A stretch of 64,000 bases of DNA from UBA2210 sp036825195 (GTDB lineage Bacteria; Desulfobacterota; Syntrophia; Syntrophales; UBA2210). The position numbers and the translations under genes were made by a program. Location: contig DAISYQ010000002.1 of assembly GCA_036825195.1 (NCBI GenBank), positions 1 to 64,000 of the forward strand, read 5' to 3'. Positions 1 to 9,100 of the stretch are shown in pieces. Under the pieces are notes generated by a model, which saw only the letters and a list, made by a program, of their open reading frames with translations, made no database searches and was not told where the DNA came from. The stretch's first letter is position 1; every line of letters starts with the position of its first letter.

Positions 1-50
1 CTCTACCTTCTGACAGGAAATCCCGAAAATGTAAATAACGCTAGGTTAAC

Positions 51-1118
51 TCACATTTTATTTTTATAAATGGACCTTGCCTTCTCTGCACATTTAATGA
101 GAAAGCCAAACAGTGCGTTTTTATATGCATCAAATTGTCCCAAGAAGTACACATCTTTCCCGTTCTTGCCGCATAACCCTGCCTTAAATTGATACGTACC
201 AGGATTTGTCTTTGGATTGATTCCATTAAGATTATAGCAGGAGAATTGCTTTTCTTTTAAATATTCCATAAATTTCCATTGTATTAATTGTGAGCCGCAG
301 CTTTTCATACCCGTATCATTTGTTGCTCCGAATAAGTATAAACCTGTATTGCCTATCGCACTGAAAATTGCCCCCGTACAAAGTTGACCCTCATATTTAC
401 ACATCATTATTCTCATCTTCATATTCTCGGGAAGATCGCTCTGAATTTGCCTGAATTCATTAATATCGTTTGGCTCAACAAATTTTTTTCTTTCGATAAG
501 TTCCCTGTAAATACTAATGAATGATTCGAACAATTCATCATCATGTCCCTCTATTAAATCCAATTCATTTTTTAAGGCACGGTTTAAAGAATTGCGCCAT
601 TTTTGCTTAAGACCTTTCCTCAAATCTTCCAACGATGAACTTAAATCGATTATGAGGGTTCGGTTTTTCTTGCCCTGTTCAAGCCGTTTGAATCCTTCCT
701 GTTTTAATAGAGGGAGGTAGATATCTGATTCATCGTCAAATAAAATCGGGAATATTCGAAGAACCAGGCCTCGCTTATATACGTACTCATTCCGCAAAGC
801 TCGAATGGCCTGGAGAAATATCTCTATGTCTTTTTCTGTGTTACGGAGCTGCCAAAGAGGTCCCCACCGCACATAAGCAACTCCCATATTAACGATTGGA
901 ATTTTTAATACTCTAGCCTGTGCGACGGCGACAATAGTCTCATTTTTCTTCAGTATCAGATGGCTGATATTTTTTCTTCCACACCGTATCTCATCATAAG
1001 ACCAGGTTTGATAGATATTCGCGTCATCAAATTGATTTATAATCTGGTGCCAGGATTGTTTATCGACTGTATCAATTTCTGCAGTATAACCTGATTTTAG
1101 TATCTTCATTTTACTCAT
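51..1118 (-). CDS. FemAB-like acyltransferase (GNAT fold), EPS locus
   Basis: A 355-residue protein of the FemAB/BioF2-like GNAT superfamily. These enzymes transfer an aminoacyl or acyl group to an amino group on a cell-wall or polysaccharide precursor. The sequence shows two GNAT-like halves: a basic stretch near residues 165-190 (QKWRNSLNRALKNEL), typical of the FemAB core, and the late motif GLYLFGATND followed by an LIQWKFMEYLK helix. No signal peptide is seen, so it should be cytoplasmic. It is the last complete gene of the minus-strand EPS locus in the window and one of three FemAB-like genes there. The ATG has only a weak Shine-Dalgarno; an ATG three codons later is possible. The substrate is unknown. 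Confidence 0.75.
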   Translation of the reverse strand: MSKMKILKSGYTAEIDTVDKQSWHQIINQFDDANIYQTWSYDEIRCGRKNISHLILKKNETIVAVAQARVLKIPIVNMGVAYVRWGPLWQLRNTEKDIEIFLQAIRALRNEYVYKRGLVLRIFPILFDDESDIYLPLLKQEGFKRLEQGKKNRTLIIDLSSSLEDLRKGLKQKWRNSLNRALKNELDLIEGHDDELFESFISIYRELIERKKFVEPNDINEFRQIQSDLPENMKMRIMMCKYEGQLCTGAIFSAIGNTGLYLFGATNDTGMKSCGSQLIQWKFMEYLKEKQFSCYNLNGINPKTNPGTYQFKAGLCGKNGKDVYFLGQFDAYKNALFGFLIKCAEKARSIYKNKM

Positions 1119-1223
1119 TGTTTTGTTGCTTAAAAGTTTTTGTGTGAAATGTGATAAAGATTATGATTTGTAATTGATCAGTCAAATTGTGAAATAGCAT
1201 ATATCATCAATGATATCAGATAA

Positions 1224-1952
1224 TCACAATGTCGTATATGTGCCGGTGTCAACACAGGAAATCATTAACCGGTATTCATCACTCATCAGATATGTATATT
1301 CCTTAGGTTCTTCCGGATGCACTTCTAATTCTACGATTGCGGATTTTGAACGTCTTACTATCGCCTCTATTCTTTCAGGTTTTATAGGTGATATATTAAA
1401 CAGAAAGTCAGTACAGGTGTATCTTCGCATTAGCCAAGCATCAATAATATAACGATACAATCTGTTAATGGTGTTCTTCTCGCCTGGGAGAAAGAAAAAA
1501 TTCCTCCGAACTTTAAAGCCTTTTGCGATTAGTTTATTTATAAGCATATTCATACACAGGTGCATATGGTGGTGGCCGTCGATATGTGTCGGGTTTCTGT
1601 TATATAGGCGTACGTACTCCTCAACTTGTGATTTATATATATAGTCGAAATGGTTTTTTAGAATAGGGTTATATATTAAAAGAGAATATCTGTTCGATAA
1701 CAAGAACTTGGCGATTTTTTCTTGGTATTCAATCAGGGTAGCCGATTTGATATGGCCACTAAAACTCTGAGTAAAATTGAGATGTAAACCTGCATCCAGA
1801 TTGTTTTCTATGGCTAAATCTGCAGATCTCTCAGAATCGGCCATAAAGACCATAGCGCTTGCCGAGGTTATTCTTTCCTCCGCAAAGCATGAAAGAATAT
1901 TATCCGTACACAGGCGATTCTTTCCGTAGTCATCAGCATTTATAATCAGCAT
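1224..1952 (-). CDS. ChbG/HpnK (YdjC) family carbohydrate deacetylase
   Basis: YdjC-family enzymes are metal-dependent deacetylases that remove an N-acetyl group from amino sugars or hopanoid glycolipids. The signature is clear: IINADDYG at the N-terminus supplies the metal-binding Asp, and THIDGHHHMHL near residue 125 supplies the histidine cluster. A late VELEVHPEE motif also fits the family. The length is typical (about 240-250). I chose the ATG at 1952; a TTG four codons upstream is also open, and neither has a good ribosome site. It follows a glycosyltransferase by about 20 bases and probably trims an amino sugar in the EPS pathway. The exact substrate cannot be read from sequence. Confidence 0.8.
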   Translation of the reverse strand: MLIINADDYGKNRLCTDNILSCFAEERITSASAMVFMADSERSADLAIENNLDAGLHLNFTQSFSGHIKSATLIEYQEKIAKFLLSNRYSLLIYNPILKNHFDYIYKSQVEEYVRLYNRNPTHIDGHHHMHLCMNMLINKLIAKGFKVRRNFFFLPGEKNTINRLYRYIIDAWLMRRYTCTDFLFNISPIKPERIEAIVRRSKSAIVELEVHPEEPKEYTYLMSDEYRLMISCVDTGTYTTL

Positions 1953-1974
1953 ATCAGCAAGCAACGGGCAGCGT

Positions 1975-2883
1975 TCAATATGGCCTCTCCTGGACTAATT
2001 TGATTCCGAGATAGGCCAAAATCTTAGAGATGTGATCGCATTCTTTTATCAGGTATTTCATGAAAGACGGTTGTCCCCACAAAAGCGCAAAAGGCAAGAT
2101 GGAAGTATATATGACTATGGCGAATAAGGATCGAACCGTACCAGTGCTGAGAAAGGGATGCTCCCACGCTGCCGTCATCCCTCTTGTGAAGGCTCTCTTT
2201 ACATAGTACATTCGTGTTTGTCTCTCAGGTGTTACCGTCTCATATACAATCCCATCGTTGCTCCAAACAAATATTTTGCCTCTTTCCATCATTCTTTTAA
2301 AAAAAACCGCGTCACCCCCGCCACTGATTCCATAAGCAGGATCAAATGAGCCGCCTTCTTCGTCAAACAGTTTTTTCCAAAGAAGCACGTTCCCAGTACG
2401 TGTATAGTGGTAATCCCTAATTACATAACGTGTGTGGAAGCTTTTTCTCTCCAGAAGGCCGCTTTTTACTAACCACGCAGGAGCATCCCCATCGAAATGT
2501 GGCTTTACCGGACCCAAAACACCGTCCGCTTTGCATGATGTCAGCGTTTGATAGTGATTGATAAGCCAGTTATCATCAGGAAATTCGTCGTCATCAATAA
2601 ATGCGATCAGATTCCCTTTCGCATTTTTTACTGTCCTGTTTCTTGCGAAAGAGATGTTCCGCTCCGGTTCCACATGATAGTCGATTTCATATTCTGCCTC
2701 ATTTTTCGCACTGAGGGCCGCTACTCTCCCTGATTCCTGTGCGTCATTATCGACAATCACGACAGAGAATCTGAATGAATCATCGGTTTTTTGCGACCTC
2801 AGTTTGTCCAGCAGGCGAGTCAATAGTTGAGGCCGCTTATATGTACATATACAAATCGAGATGTGGTCTTTTGCTGAAATCAT
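1975..2883 (-). CDS. family 2 glycosyltransferase
   Basis: A GT-A fold inverting glycosyltransferase of 302 residues. The N-terminal strand ISICICTYKRPQLL begins the nucleotide-sugar site, FSVVIVDND follows, and AFIDDDEFPDDNWL near residue 95 holds the DXD-type metal and nucleotide ligand. A hydrophobic C-terminal segment (FAIVIYTSILPFALLWG) may anchor it at the inner membrane. It probably adds one sugar to the lipid-linked EPS repeat unit. It sits just upstream of the ChbG-type deacetylase in the same direction. Donor and acceptor are not predictable. Confidence 0.85.
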   Translation of the reverse strand: MISAKDHISICICTYKRPQLLTRLLDKLRSQKTDDSFRFSVVIVDNDAQESGRVAALSAKNEAEYEIDYHVEPERNISFARNRTVKNAKGNLIAFIDDDEFPDDNWLINHYQTLTSCKADGVLGPVKPHFDGDAPAWLVKSGLLERKSFHTRYVIRDYHYTRTGNVLLWKKLFDEEGGSFDPAYGISGGGDAVFFKRMMERGKIFVWSNDGIVYETVTPERQTRMYYVKRAFTRGMTAAWEHPFLSTGTVRSLFAIVIYTSILPFALLWGQPSFMKYLIKECDHISKILAYLGIKLVQERPY

Positions 2884-2950
2884 TTAATTGTCATGCTCTC
2901 TAACACTTCGTTTTAGGATGTCAACCTTGCCAATGTTAAATCCACGAGTA

Positions 2951-3856
2951 TTATGAATCCGACAAGCCGTTACTCTCTGTTATCCTTGCTACCATCTTTT
3001 TTAACCTCTGCATCTGTTCTGTTCGGCAGAACTCGATCAAATCCTCAGAAATAGGTCTCTCGGTCTTTTTCACCAAGGCAAAAATATATCCAAGGAGTAT
3101 AAATAAACCTGCTAAAATTGGTGGTTTATCCGTTGCCATTTGGTAGGCACTTCGCGCAACTTCCCACACGGGGTGGTTGCCAAGGCAATAATCCTTTTCT
3201 CCGAGCTTTAGCCTCGCCATTAGTACGTTGTTCTTCCCTGTACCAATCTGACGATAATGCATGATTTTCTTTTCTGTGAATGTCTTTGTTTTCCACCCCT
3301 TCATGCGGGCTGTTGTAACGGCTACCCAGTCAATCCCTCCACTCTTGATCGGTTTATACCCACCGATTTCCTCAAAACATTCCCGCCGAAAAAGCTGACA
3401 TGCGCCCGAAACATGCTCTATGTTAGTAAAATTGTAATCATAGCCGTCGGATTTATCTTCCACAAAAGGAGTGCCAGCGACTCCGAGTTCCGGAAATTCA
3501 ATGAATTTAGTTAAGAGATATTCCATATAATCACTTTCAAACGAGAGGTCGGCATCAAGGTTTCCGATCACTTCGTAAGTAAGTTTTCTAACTTTATTAT
3601 ACCCGGCATTAAAAGCATGGACCTTTGCCGCAAAATGCCGATCGCCATGCTCGGGCATACGAATAAGTTCTATCCAGCCATTTTGCGACTCGTAGTGTTT
3701 CACAATTTCATCGGTTCTATCCGTTGATCCATCACTCACAATAATCCATCTTTTAGGTAAAATAGTTTGAGAGATAACCGATTGGATGGTCTTTTCAATA
3801 TATGCTTCTTCATTACGGGCGGGAGTTATTAATATATATGACCAATTAGTTTCCAT
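2951..3856 (-). CDS. family 2 glycosyltransferase
   Basis: A second GT-A glycosyltransferase, 301 residues. It opens with YILITPARNEEAYIEKTI, has the VSDGSTDRTDEIV nucleotide loop, then NLDADLSFESDYM with the DXD aspartates, and SGGIDWVAVTTARMKGW as the acceptor-side acidic motif. A C-terminal hydrophobic stretch (PILAGLFILLGYIFALV) suggests membrane attachment. It is transcribed with its neighbour at 1975-2883, with a 67-base gap between them. Its role in EPS repeat-unit assembly is inferred from the locus. Confidence 0.85.
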   Translation of the reverse strand: METNWSYILITPARNEEAYIEKTIQSVISQTILPKRWIIVSDGSTDRTDEIVKHYESQNGWIELIRMPEHGDRHFAAKVHAFNAGYNKVRKLTYEVIGNLDADLSFESDYMEYLLTKFIEFPELGVAGTPFVEDKSDGYDYNFTNIEHVSGACQLFRRECFEEIGGYKPIKSGGIDWVAVTTARMKGWKTKTFTEKKIMHYRQIGTGKNNVLMARLKLGEKDYCLGNHPVWEVARSAYQMATDKPPILAGLFILLGYIFALVKKTERPISEDLIEFCRTEQMQRLKKMVARITESNGLSDS

Positions 3857-3990
3857 TATTATTTTGGTAGGTTGAGGATTACCTAAAGGTAGTAATTATT
3901 ATGTTGTAAGATATACGATTACGGAACGGTCTTGTATTTATAGGTCTGTTTTCAAAGGAGGGTTGGATTGTTTTTACTTACCGGTCTGAA

Positions 3991-5178
3991 TCACTCTTTT
4001 AGTAAATTGTGATTTAATATAGCCAATGCAGCCAACATAGTAGCTTGACCCCAGTGAAGAGTTGGTGTTTTATTTATAATGAATGGATATTTTCTAAAAT
4101 AAAAGTATCCACTGCTGTCCTGCATGTTTGTAATTGTCCAAGAGGCTACCTTCTTGGCAATTTCAATGCTTCGGGAATCGAGAGATCTTAAGTTTGTAAG
4201 GGTTTGTATTCCCTGAGAAGCGCATTGTATGTCTAAGGGGTTGGTTTTATAGTTATAGTATTTCGGTGTTCCATCGATACCGAAAAAGGTATTTATGAAA
4301 TATCCATATCCCTTTATGAGATTATCCCGGTAGTTTTCATCTCTTGAATATTTAATGTAATTATATAAAGCTTCAAGTACATAACCGGTGTGAAAGGAAT
4401 CTATCCAATGATGTTTCCTGGCAACACCGTAATAAAATCCACCATCCTCAAGCTGATAATGTATCGTGAATTTTACAGCTTTTGCCGCTATGTTTAATAA
4501 TATACTATCCTTGGTTTCATTGTAGAGTCTGGCAAGAATACTGGCTCCGATCATATTAGAGTTATGGATTGCATTATTTAACCTGGAATCTTTTTTTTGT
4601 GGTGTATATCCTATGCACAAACTATCGTTTAATTGAACTCTCGGTAAATCATTCACAATAAATTGGCTTATGCTTTTTACAACCGATAAATATTTCTCGT
4701 CTCCAGTCAGTTCATAAGCGTCCATAAAGGAATGACCGATTAGACCAGTCCATACAACAGTGGGTACTCCTTTCGGGATTCTTCCCCCTCTTGACTGGTA
4801 ATCAAAATGATTTCCCCAGCAATATCCGGAATATCCATCAGAAGGATTATTGATAAGCCAATTTAAACAGTAAATTGCCTTATCCAAGAAGATTTCAGAG
4901 TGATAGGTCTGGTATAAGTGAAGATATCCTTGCGCAAAAAATCCCATTGCCTTACTGCTAGTCTCCGGTTTTATTGCTAATATCTTTCTAAGATTAATAG
5001 GGAATCTTCTGATGCTCTGTTGCAAGATTATCTTTAATATTGGATTATTAAGAGTTAACTGCTTGGTATACTTGGAAGACAATCCATCAAAAGGGTCGTA
5101 AGCTTTCCAATCATGATTCTCTATCCATTTATCAAGCTTCTCGATCGCAAAATCAATAGTGTTGTTCACGTCAGTCAA
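3991..5178 (-). CDS. alpha/alpha-toroid (six-hairpin glycosidase-like) EPS protein
   Basis: A 395-residue soluble protein made of repeating helical hairpins with conserved W/G-rich turns (YSGYCWGNHFDYQSRGG, GVPTVVWTGLIGHSFM, IDSFHTGYVLEALYNY, PTLHWGQATMLAAL). This pattern is typical of the alpha/alpha-barrel fold of glycoside hydrolases and polysaccharide lyases or epimerases. I see no signal peptide. Similar proteins occur in EPS loci without a proven activity. The start is a TTG preceded by AAGGATGA; a GTG three codons later is possible. The gene is A+T-rich like the rest of the left end. The function is not known. Confidence 0.6.
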   Translation of the reverse strand: MTDVNNTIDFAIEKLDKWIENHDWKAYDPFDGLSSKYTKQLTLNNPILKIILQQSIRRFPINLRKILAIKPETSSKAMGFFAQGYLHLYQTYHSEIFLDKAIYCLNWLINNPSDGYSGYCWGNHFDYQSRGGRIPKGVPTVVWTGLIGHSFMDAYELTGDEKYLSVVKSISQFIVNDLPRVQLNDSLCIGYTPQKKDSRLNNAIHNSNMIGASILARLYNETKDSILLNIAAKAVKFTIHYQLEDGGFYYGVARKHHWIDSFHTGYVLEALYNYIKYSRDENYRDNLIKGYGYFINTFFGIDGTPKYYNYKTNPLDIQCASQGIQTLTNLRSLDSRSIEIAKKVASWTITNMQDSSGYFYFRKYPFIINKTPTLHWGQATMLAALAILNHNLLKE

Positions 5179-5311
5179 TCATCCTTACTTTTCTGGGGTT
5201 ATATTATATTAAGTGACAATACGGTTGATGTTACCGATGATCCATCAATATATTGTAACGTACAGTTTTGGGGGATTCGTTATTTTGGAATATAATAAAA
5301 TTTGAACAAAC

Positions 5312-6508
5312 CTAATCATTCAGTTGCTCCAGATAGGTATATGCTTTCTTCAAATTAACTTTTTGTATATCCCAATTAAGTTTTTCTTTTATTCTTTTTG
5401 TTGCGATTTTGCCCATTTCTTTTCTTTTTTCCGGGTCATTCAGTAAATTAATAATAGCTTCAGCAAATTCAACTTCATCATTTTTGTCCAAATATAGCGC
5501 TGCATTACCTGCCGTTACTTTTCCTTCAGTTGTTTCAAATTGGATAATAGGTTTCCCGAATACCATATAATCCATTATCTTTATCATTGTTGATTTGTCC
5601 GTAAATTCATTTCTGAATTCAGGATTTACACACACGTCAGCGGTTGCTAAGATTTCATAAAGGTTTTTATAAGGTATGAAACCTGTAAAAGTTACATATT
5701 TATCAATCTTCATTTCTTTTGATAATCGCACCATGTTATTCCAGTCTGGTCCTGTGCCAATAATCATGAATCCGATATTTTTTATGTCTTTGTCGTAAAC
5801 AATGTGATGTATTGTTTTCAATAAAATGTCGATGCCTTCCTGGTTTCCTATAACGCCGAGATAAGCTACTAAGTAATCAAATCCCTTCTTTAACCTCTCA
5901 TTCGGACTCATGAATATTACTTTGCTCATATCGGGGCCATTTCGTACAACAAATACTTTATTACGATTTTTTTTCCCCCTGTTAATTGCAATTTTCTTGT
6001 AACTCTCATTTGTAGATATGACGATGTCAGCCGTTTTGAAGGTTAACATTTCCATAATCAGTAGAATTTTATAAACAAAGGTGTTTTTTCCAAATTTGGC
6101 GAGATAATTTTCTGGGGTAATATCGTGATGATCAAAAATGTACTGAGTGCCGAAAAGCTTGAAAAATAAAGCAACAATAAAAATATGATCTGGTGGATTT
6201 GCACCATGTATTATGTGAAAACGTTTTTTTAAAAAAATTCTCACACTTAAAAATAATTCCCAAAAGAGTGCGTTAACATATTCAAATAAAAACCCTGCTT
6301 TTGTTTTGGCTTCGACGGGCATGGGATGCCTGAATATTTCAACACCATCTATTATTTCATATTTCTTTTTTGCCCGTTCATTAACCGGAGATATTGCTGT
6401 AACATCGTAACCCAATTCTTTAACAGCTTGAATCTCGGACCATACCCTTACGTCACTCGGAAGGGGCTGATTTTCGACAATAAATAGTATGTGTTTTTTC
6501 ATTACCAT
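5312..6508 (-). CDS. family 4 glycosyltransferase
   Basis: A 398-residue GT-B retaining glycosyltransferase. The N-terminal Rossmann domain starts ILFIVENQPLPSDVRVWSE, a pattern seen in GT4 enzymes acting on undecaprenyl-linked intermediates. The C-terminal donor domain has NQEGIDILLKT, FTGFIPYKNLYEIL and the family acidic region ending in MIKIMDYMVFGKPII. Its ATG overlaps the stop of the upstream dehydrogenase by 7 bases, so the two are probably translationally coupled. AGGTATCTC precedes the ATG. The donor sugar is unknown; the coupling makes the dehydrogenase product a candidate. Confidence 0.85.
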   Translation of the reverse strand: MVMKKHILFIVENQPLPSDVRVWSEIQAVKELGYDVTAISPVNERAKKKYEIIDGVEIFRHPMPVEAKTKAGFLFEYVNALFWELFLSVRIFLKKRFHIIHGANPPDHIFIVALFFKLFGTQYIFDHHDITPENYLAKFGKNTFVYKILLIMEMLTFKTADIVISTNESYKKIAINRGKKNRNKVFVVRNGPDMSKVIFMSPNERLKKGFDYLVAYLGVIGNQEGIDILLKTIHHIVYDKDIKNIGFMIIGTGPDWNNMVRLSKEMKIDKYVTFTGFIPYKNLYEILATADVCVNPEFRNEFTDKSTMIKIMDYMVFGKPIIQFETTEGKVTAGNAALYLDKNDEVEFAEAIINLLNDPEKRKEMGKIATKRIKEKLNWDIQKVNLKKAYTYLEQLND

Positions 6509-7815
6509 GAGATACCTATATAGTTCTTCATTTTCCCTTTATTCTCAAAATCAATATTAACCAAATCGTAGATGATCTTATCTTCGGAAATCTTATTAAG
6601 AATATCTTTAAATTCTCTTTCTTTATTCACGACCGTTATTACATCAGCATTTTGAATTAGTTCGTCAGGATCATCTGTTATAAATTTATATATGTAAGGT
6701 ATCTTTTTTAAGATAAATTCTCTATTAGCACCTAACAAGTGTGCGAAGTGAACGTTCTTATCATATATTTTCACATCAAAGCCCTTACCTAATAACTGTT
6801 CTATGATATCTATTATAGGACTGCTCCGTAGATCATCGGTTCCAGATTTAAAGCTTAAACCAAGAAATCCAATTTTTTCTTTATCAAATTGAATTAACTG
6901 ATCGCAAACAAGTTTAATCTGAAACTCATTGCTTCTTTCTATATTTTCCAAGAGAGGACATTCCAAATAGTAGTCGTGGGCTATGGTCCTGAGCGCTTTG
7001 AGATCTTTGGGGAGACATGATCCTCCGTATGCGAATCCCGGCTTGAAGTAATATGGAGATAAATTTAATTTTGTATCCATGCAAAAAATATCCATTACCT
7101 TGTGGGCATCTATGCCCTGTTTTTTACAAATATTTCCAATTTCATTAGCGAATACAATTTTCACTGCGTGAAACGCATTATTTACATATTTGATTATTTC
7201 TGCAATTTTAATATCGGTTATTATTATAGGTGATCCTATTTCTTTATAGATCTGTTTCATTTTTCCAGCTGCTTTTTCATTATTAGTGCCAATGAGTGTA
7301 AAGGAAGGATTATAGTAATCTCTAACGGCGGTTCCCTCTCTTAAGAATTCCGGATTTGAAACAACTGCAAATTCCTTGTTAATTTCTTTCTTTGACACTT
7401 CTTTTATGATTTCCGATACCTTCTCATTCGTACCAGGTAGTACTGTTGACCTTATAACTACAATATGAAAATCTTTTTTTTCTTTTATCCCCCTGCCAAT
7501 CTCTTCTGATACTCTATAAATTGCACTAAGGTCTAAATGTCCATTTGGTGTTGAAGGAGTCCCCACGCAGATGAAAGACACATCTGTATTCTTAACAGCG
7601 TGCAAGACATTATCCGTTGCCGATATATTACCTAACTTGTATTGCTCTGATATAATGTCATCGATCTCACTCTCGACGATGGGTGATTTGCCTTCATTTA
7701 TGAAATTTATCTTTATTCCACTCAAATCTACGCCAATAACCCGGTGACCATTCTTCGCGAGACATCCCAAGCTTACACAGCCAACATATCCTAATCCAAA
7801 TATACTGATATTCAT
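6502..7815 (-). CDS. nucleotide-sugar 6-dehydrogenase, AlgD-like (probable GDP-mannose dehydrogenase)
   Basis: A member of the UDP-glucose/GDP-mannose dehydrogenase family, 437 residues. It oxidises C6 of a nucleotide hexose to the uronate with two NAD+. The N-terminal NAD fold is ISIFGLGYVG; NPEFLREGTA and the active-site segment GFAYGGSCLPKDLKAL, with the catalytic Cys, are present. The local sequence KLNLSPYYFKPGFAYGG resembles AlgD (GDP-mannose dehydrogenase) more than UDP-glucose dehydrogenase, so GDP-mannuronate is the best guess. A good ribosome site (AAAGGGAACAT) supports the ATG. The product would supply a uronic acid for the polymer. Confidence 0.85.
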   Translation of the reverse strand: MNISIFGLGYVGCVSLGCLAKNGHRVIGVDLSGIKINFINEGKSPIVESEIDDIISEQYKLGNISATDNVLHAVKNTDVSFICVGTPSTPNGHLDLSAIYRVSEEIGRGIKEKKDFHIVVIRSTVLPGTNEKVSEIIKEVSKKEINKEFAVVSNPEFLREGTAVRDYYNPSFTLIGTNNEKAAGKMKQIYKEIGSPIIITDIKIAEIIKYVNNAFHAVKIVFANEIGNICKKQGIDAHKVMDIFCMDTKLNLSPYYFKPGFAYGGSCLPKDLKALRTIAHDYYLECPLLENIERSNEFQIKLVCDQLIQFDKEKIGFLGLSFKSGTDDLRSSPIIDIIEQLLGKGFDVKIYDKNVHFAHLLGANREFILKKIPYIYKFITDDPDELIQNADVITVVNKEREFKDILNKISEDKIIYDLVNIDFENKGKMKNYIGISW

Positions 7816-8005
7816 ATGTTCCCTTTCTATTTCCTATTGAATCGAACAGTGAGCGTATTACCCTTGTTTACGCATGATTATCAAATGAATAAAAATACGT
7901 ATTTTCTTGAGTAAGCGAAGATTCACCGCAACTTGTTTTATGGAATCTCAATGTGATTAGTGGCCTTAAGCCCCGAAATAATGACTCCACGTTTTGTATC
8001 TTGCT

Positions 8006-9073
8006 TTATCCAAGGTGTTTGTAACAAATCTGGCCTAATAATTTGCACACTAAGTCGGGAGAGTTCTCACAGATCTTGTTGATAAGTTTATAGCCGGATA
8101 CTGTCTTCTGGTTGTTCATTTTTTTGCTCAGTTTTGCAGGATAGTAAAGATAAGGGAAATCTACCATTGTTGTTCCCCATCGGTTTTTGAAATTCATTAA
8201 GCCTTCGTTATTTAGCGCAGTTCTGCCAAAATCAAACACTTTAAATCCCTCATTATAAGCCGTCTTAATTGCTTCCCAGAAGAGAAAATTATTGGGTCGT
8301 ATGCCGAGAAATCTTTGATCCGTTGCTAAGTATTCACACGAGAAACGGTCTTTATATTTGAAAGAAATCAGTCCTGCGATTGTTTGATCGTCTTTTTGCG
8401 CCAGAATAAGGATCATCTTTCCGGATTGCATAAACGTATCCCAGAGCATCTGAAAAAAACGGTACGGTTGCGGCGGCAGCCCGAGTTTCTTCCTGTTTTT
8501 GATATGCAATTCATAAAATATCCGTAAGTCCGATTCGCTGTCTGCCACCTTCATTACCAGATTGCTTCTGATGGCCTTGTTTATACCTTTTCTGACATTG
8601 GTCCTGTTGAACGTTCTTTTCAGTTCCTCCGGGTCTTTGTCCAATAAGAGGTAGTGGTGTTTATAAAACAAATTAACCCCCATCGAATCTTCTTGGATTA
8701 GTGAAATGGACATAAGGGTCCGTATTTCAATGGATGGTATGTTACGTTGTTTCGATAGACGTACGGCTTCCTCGAAAAGTCTTGTCATATCACCACTGGT
8801 GGAAATCAGCGGGTCACAGAGTGTCGCAAAAGGAATGCTGACCAGTCTGTTCCCTAACAGTCGGCTTCGTACCTCGAAAATAGGCAGGGCGGCCTGAATA
8901 TTATTGGAAGCTGTGTCAATGAGGACCAGATAGTGACCCTTTATGTGTCTGAAGCTGCTTTCAAGCACCTTTTTCCAGCCGGAAAGATGAACAATCCATC
9001 CGAAGGGGTGATTTTCAACGAACGTGTCCCAGCGAGGATCTTGCATTGGATCTATGATTTGTACAATGTCCAT
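8006..9073 (-). CDS. FemAB-like acyltransferase, XrtA/PEP-CTERM locus type
   Basis: A 355-residue FemAB-related protein. The central region TFNRTNVRKGINKAIRSNLV and the late IAGLISFKYKDRFSCEYLATD with VFDFGRTALNNEGLMNFKNRWGT are the hallmark of the FemAB-related proteins found in exosortase A loci. Those are thought to use an aminoacyl or acyl donor to modify an amino sugar. It is related to, but clearly different from, the paralogue at 10089-11129, which shares the FGRT and FKxxWGxT motifs. No signal peptide is seen. It is directly downstream of a deacetylase gene, so that enzyme could create the free amine that this one acylates. That link is inference. Confidence 0.8.
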   Translation of the reverse strand: MDIVQIIDPMQDPRWDTFVENHPFGWIVHLSGWKKVLESSFRHIKGHYLVLIDTASNNIQAALPIFEVRSRLLGNRLVSIPFATLCDPLISTSGDMTRLFEEAVRLSKQRNIPSIEIRTLMSISLIQEDSMGVNLFYKHHYLLLDKDPEELKRTFNRTNVRKGINKAIRSNLVMKVADSESDLRIFYELHIKNRKKLGLPPQPYRFFQMLWDTFMQSGKMILILAQKDDQTIAGLISFKYKDRFSCEYLATDQRFLGIRPNNFLFWEAIKTAYNEGFKVFDFGRTALNNEGLMNFKNRWGTTMVDFPYLYYPAKLSKKMNNQKTVSGYKLINKICENSPDLVCKLLGQICYKHLG

Positions 9074-9100
9074 GAATGTTTTCTTTACTTGTTTTATAAC

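Noticed and set aside
6502..7815. Reading the dehydrogenase as WbpA (UDP-GlcNAc C6 dehydrogenase) to complete the Wbp set
   Set aside because: The active-site segment KLNLSPYYFKPGFAYGG looks like AlgD, so a WbpA role is not supported; the UDP-GlcNAcA source is probably elsewhere.
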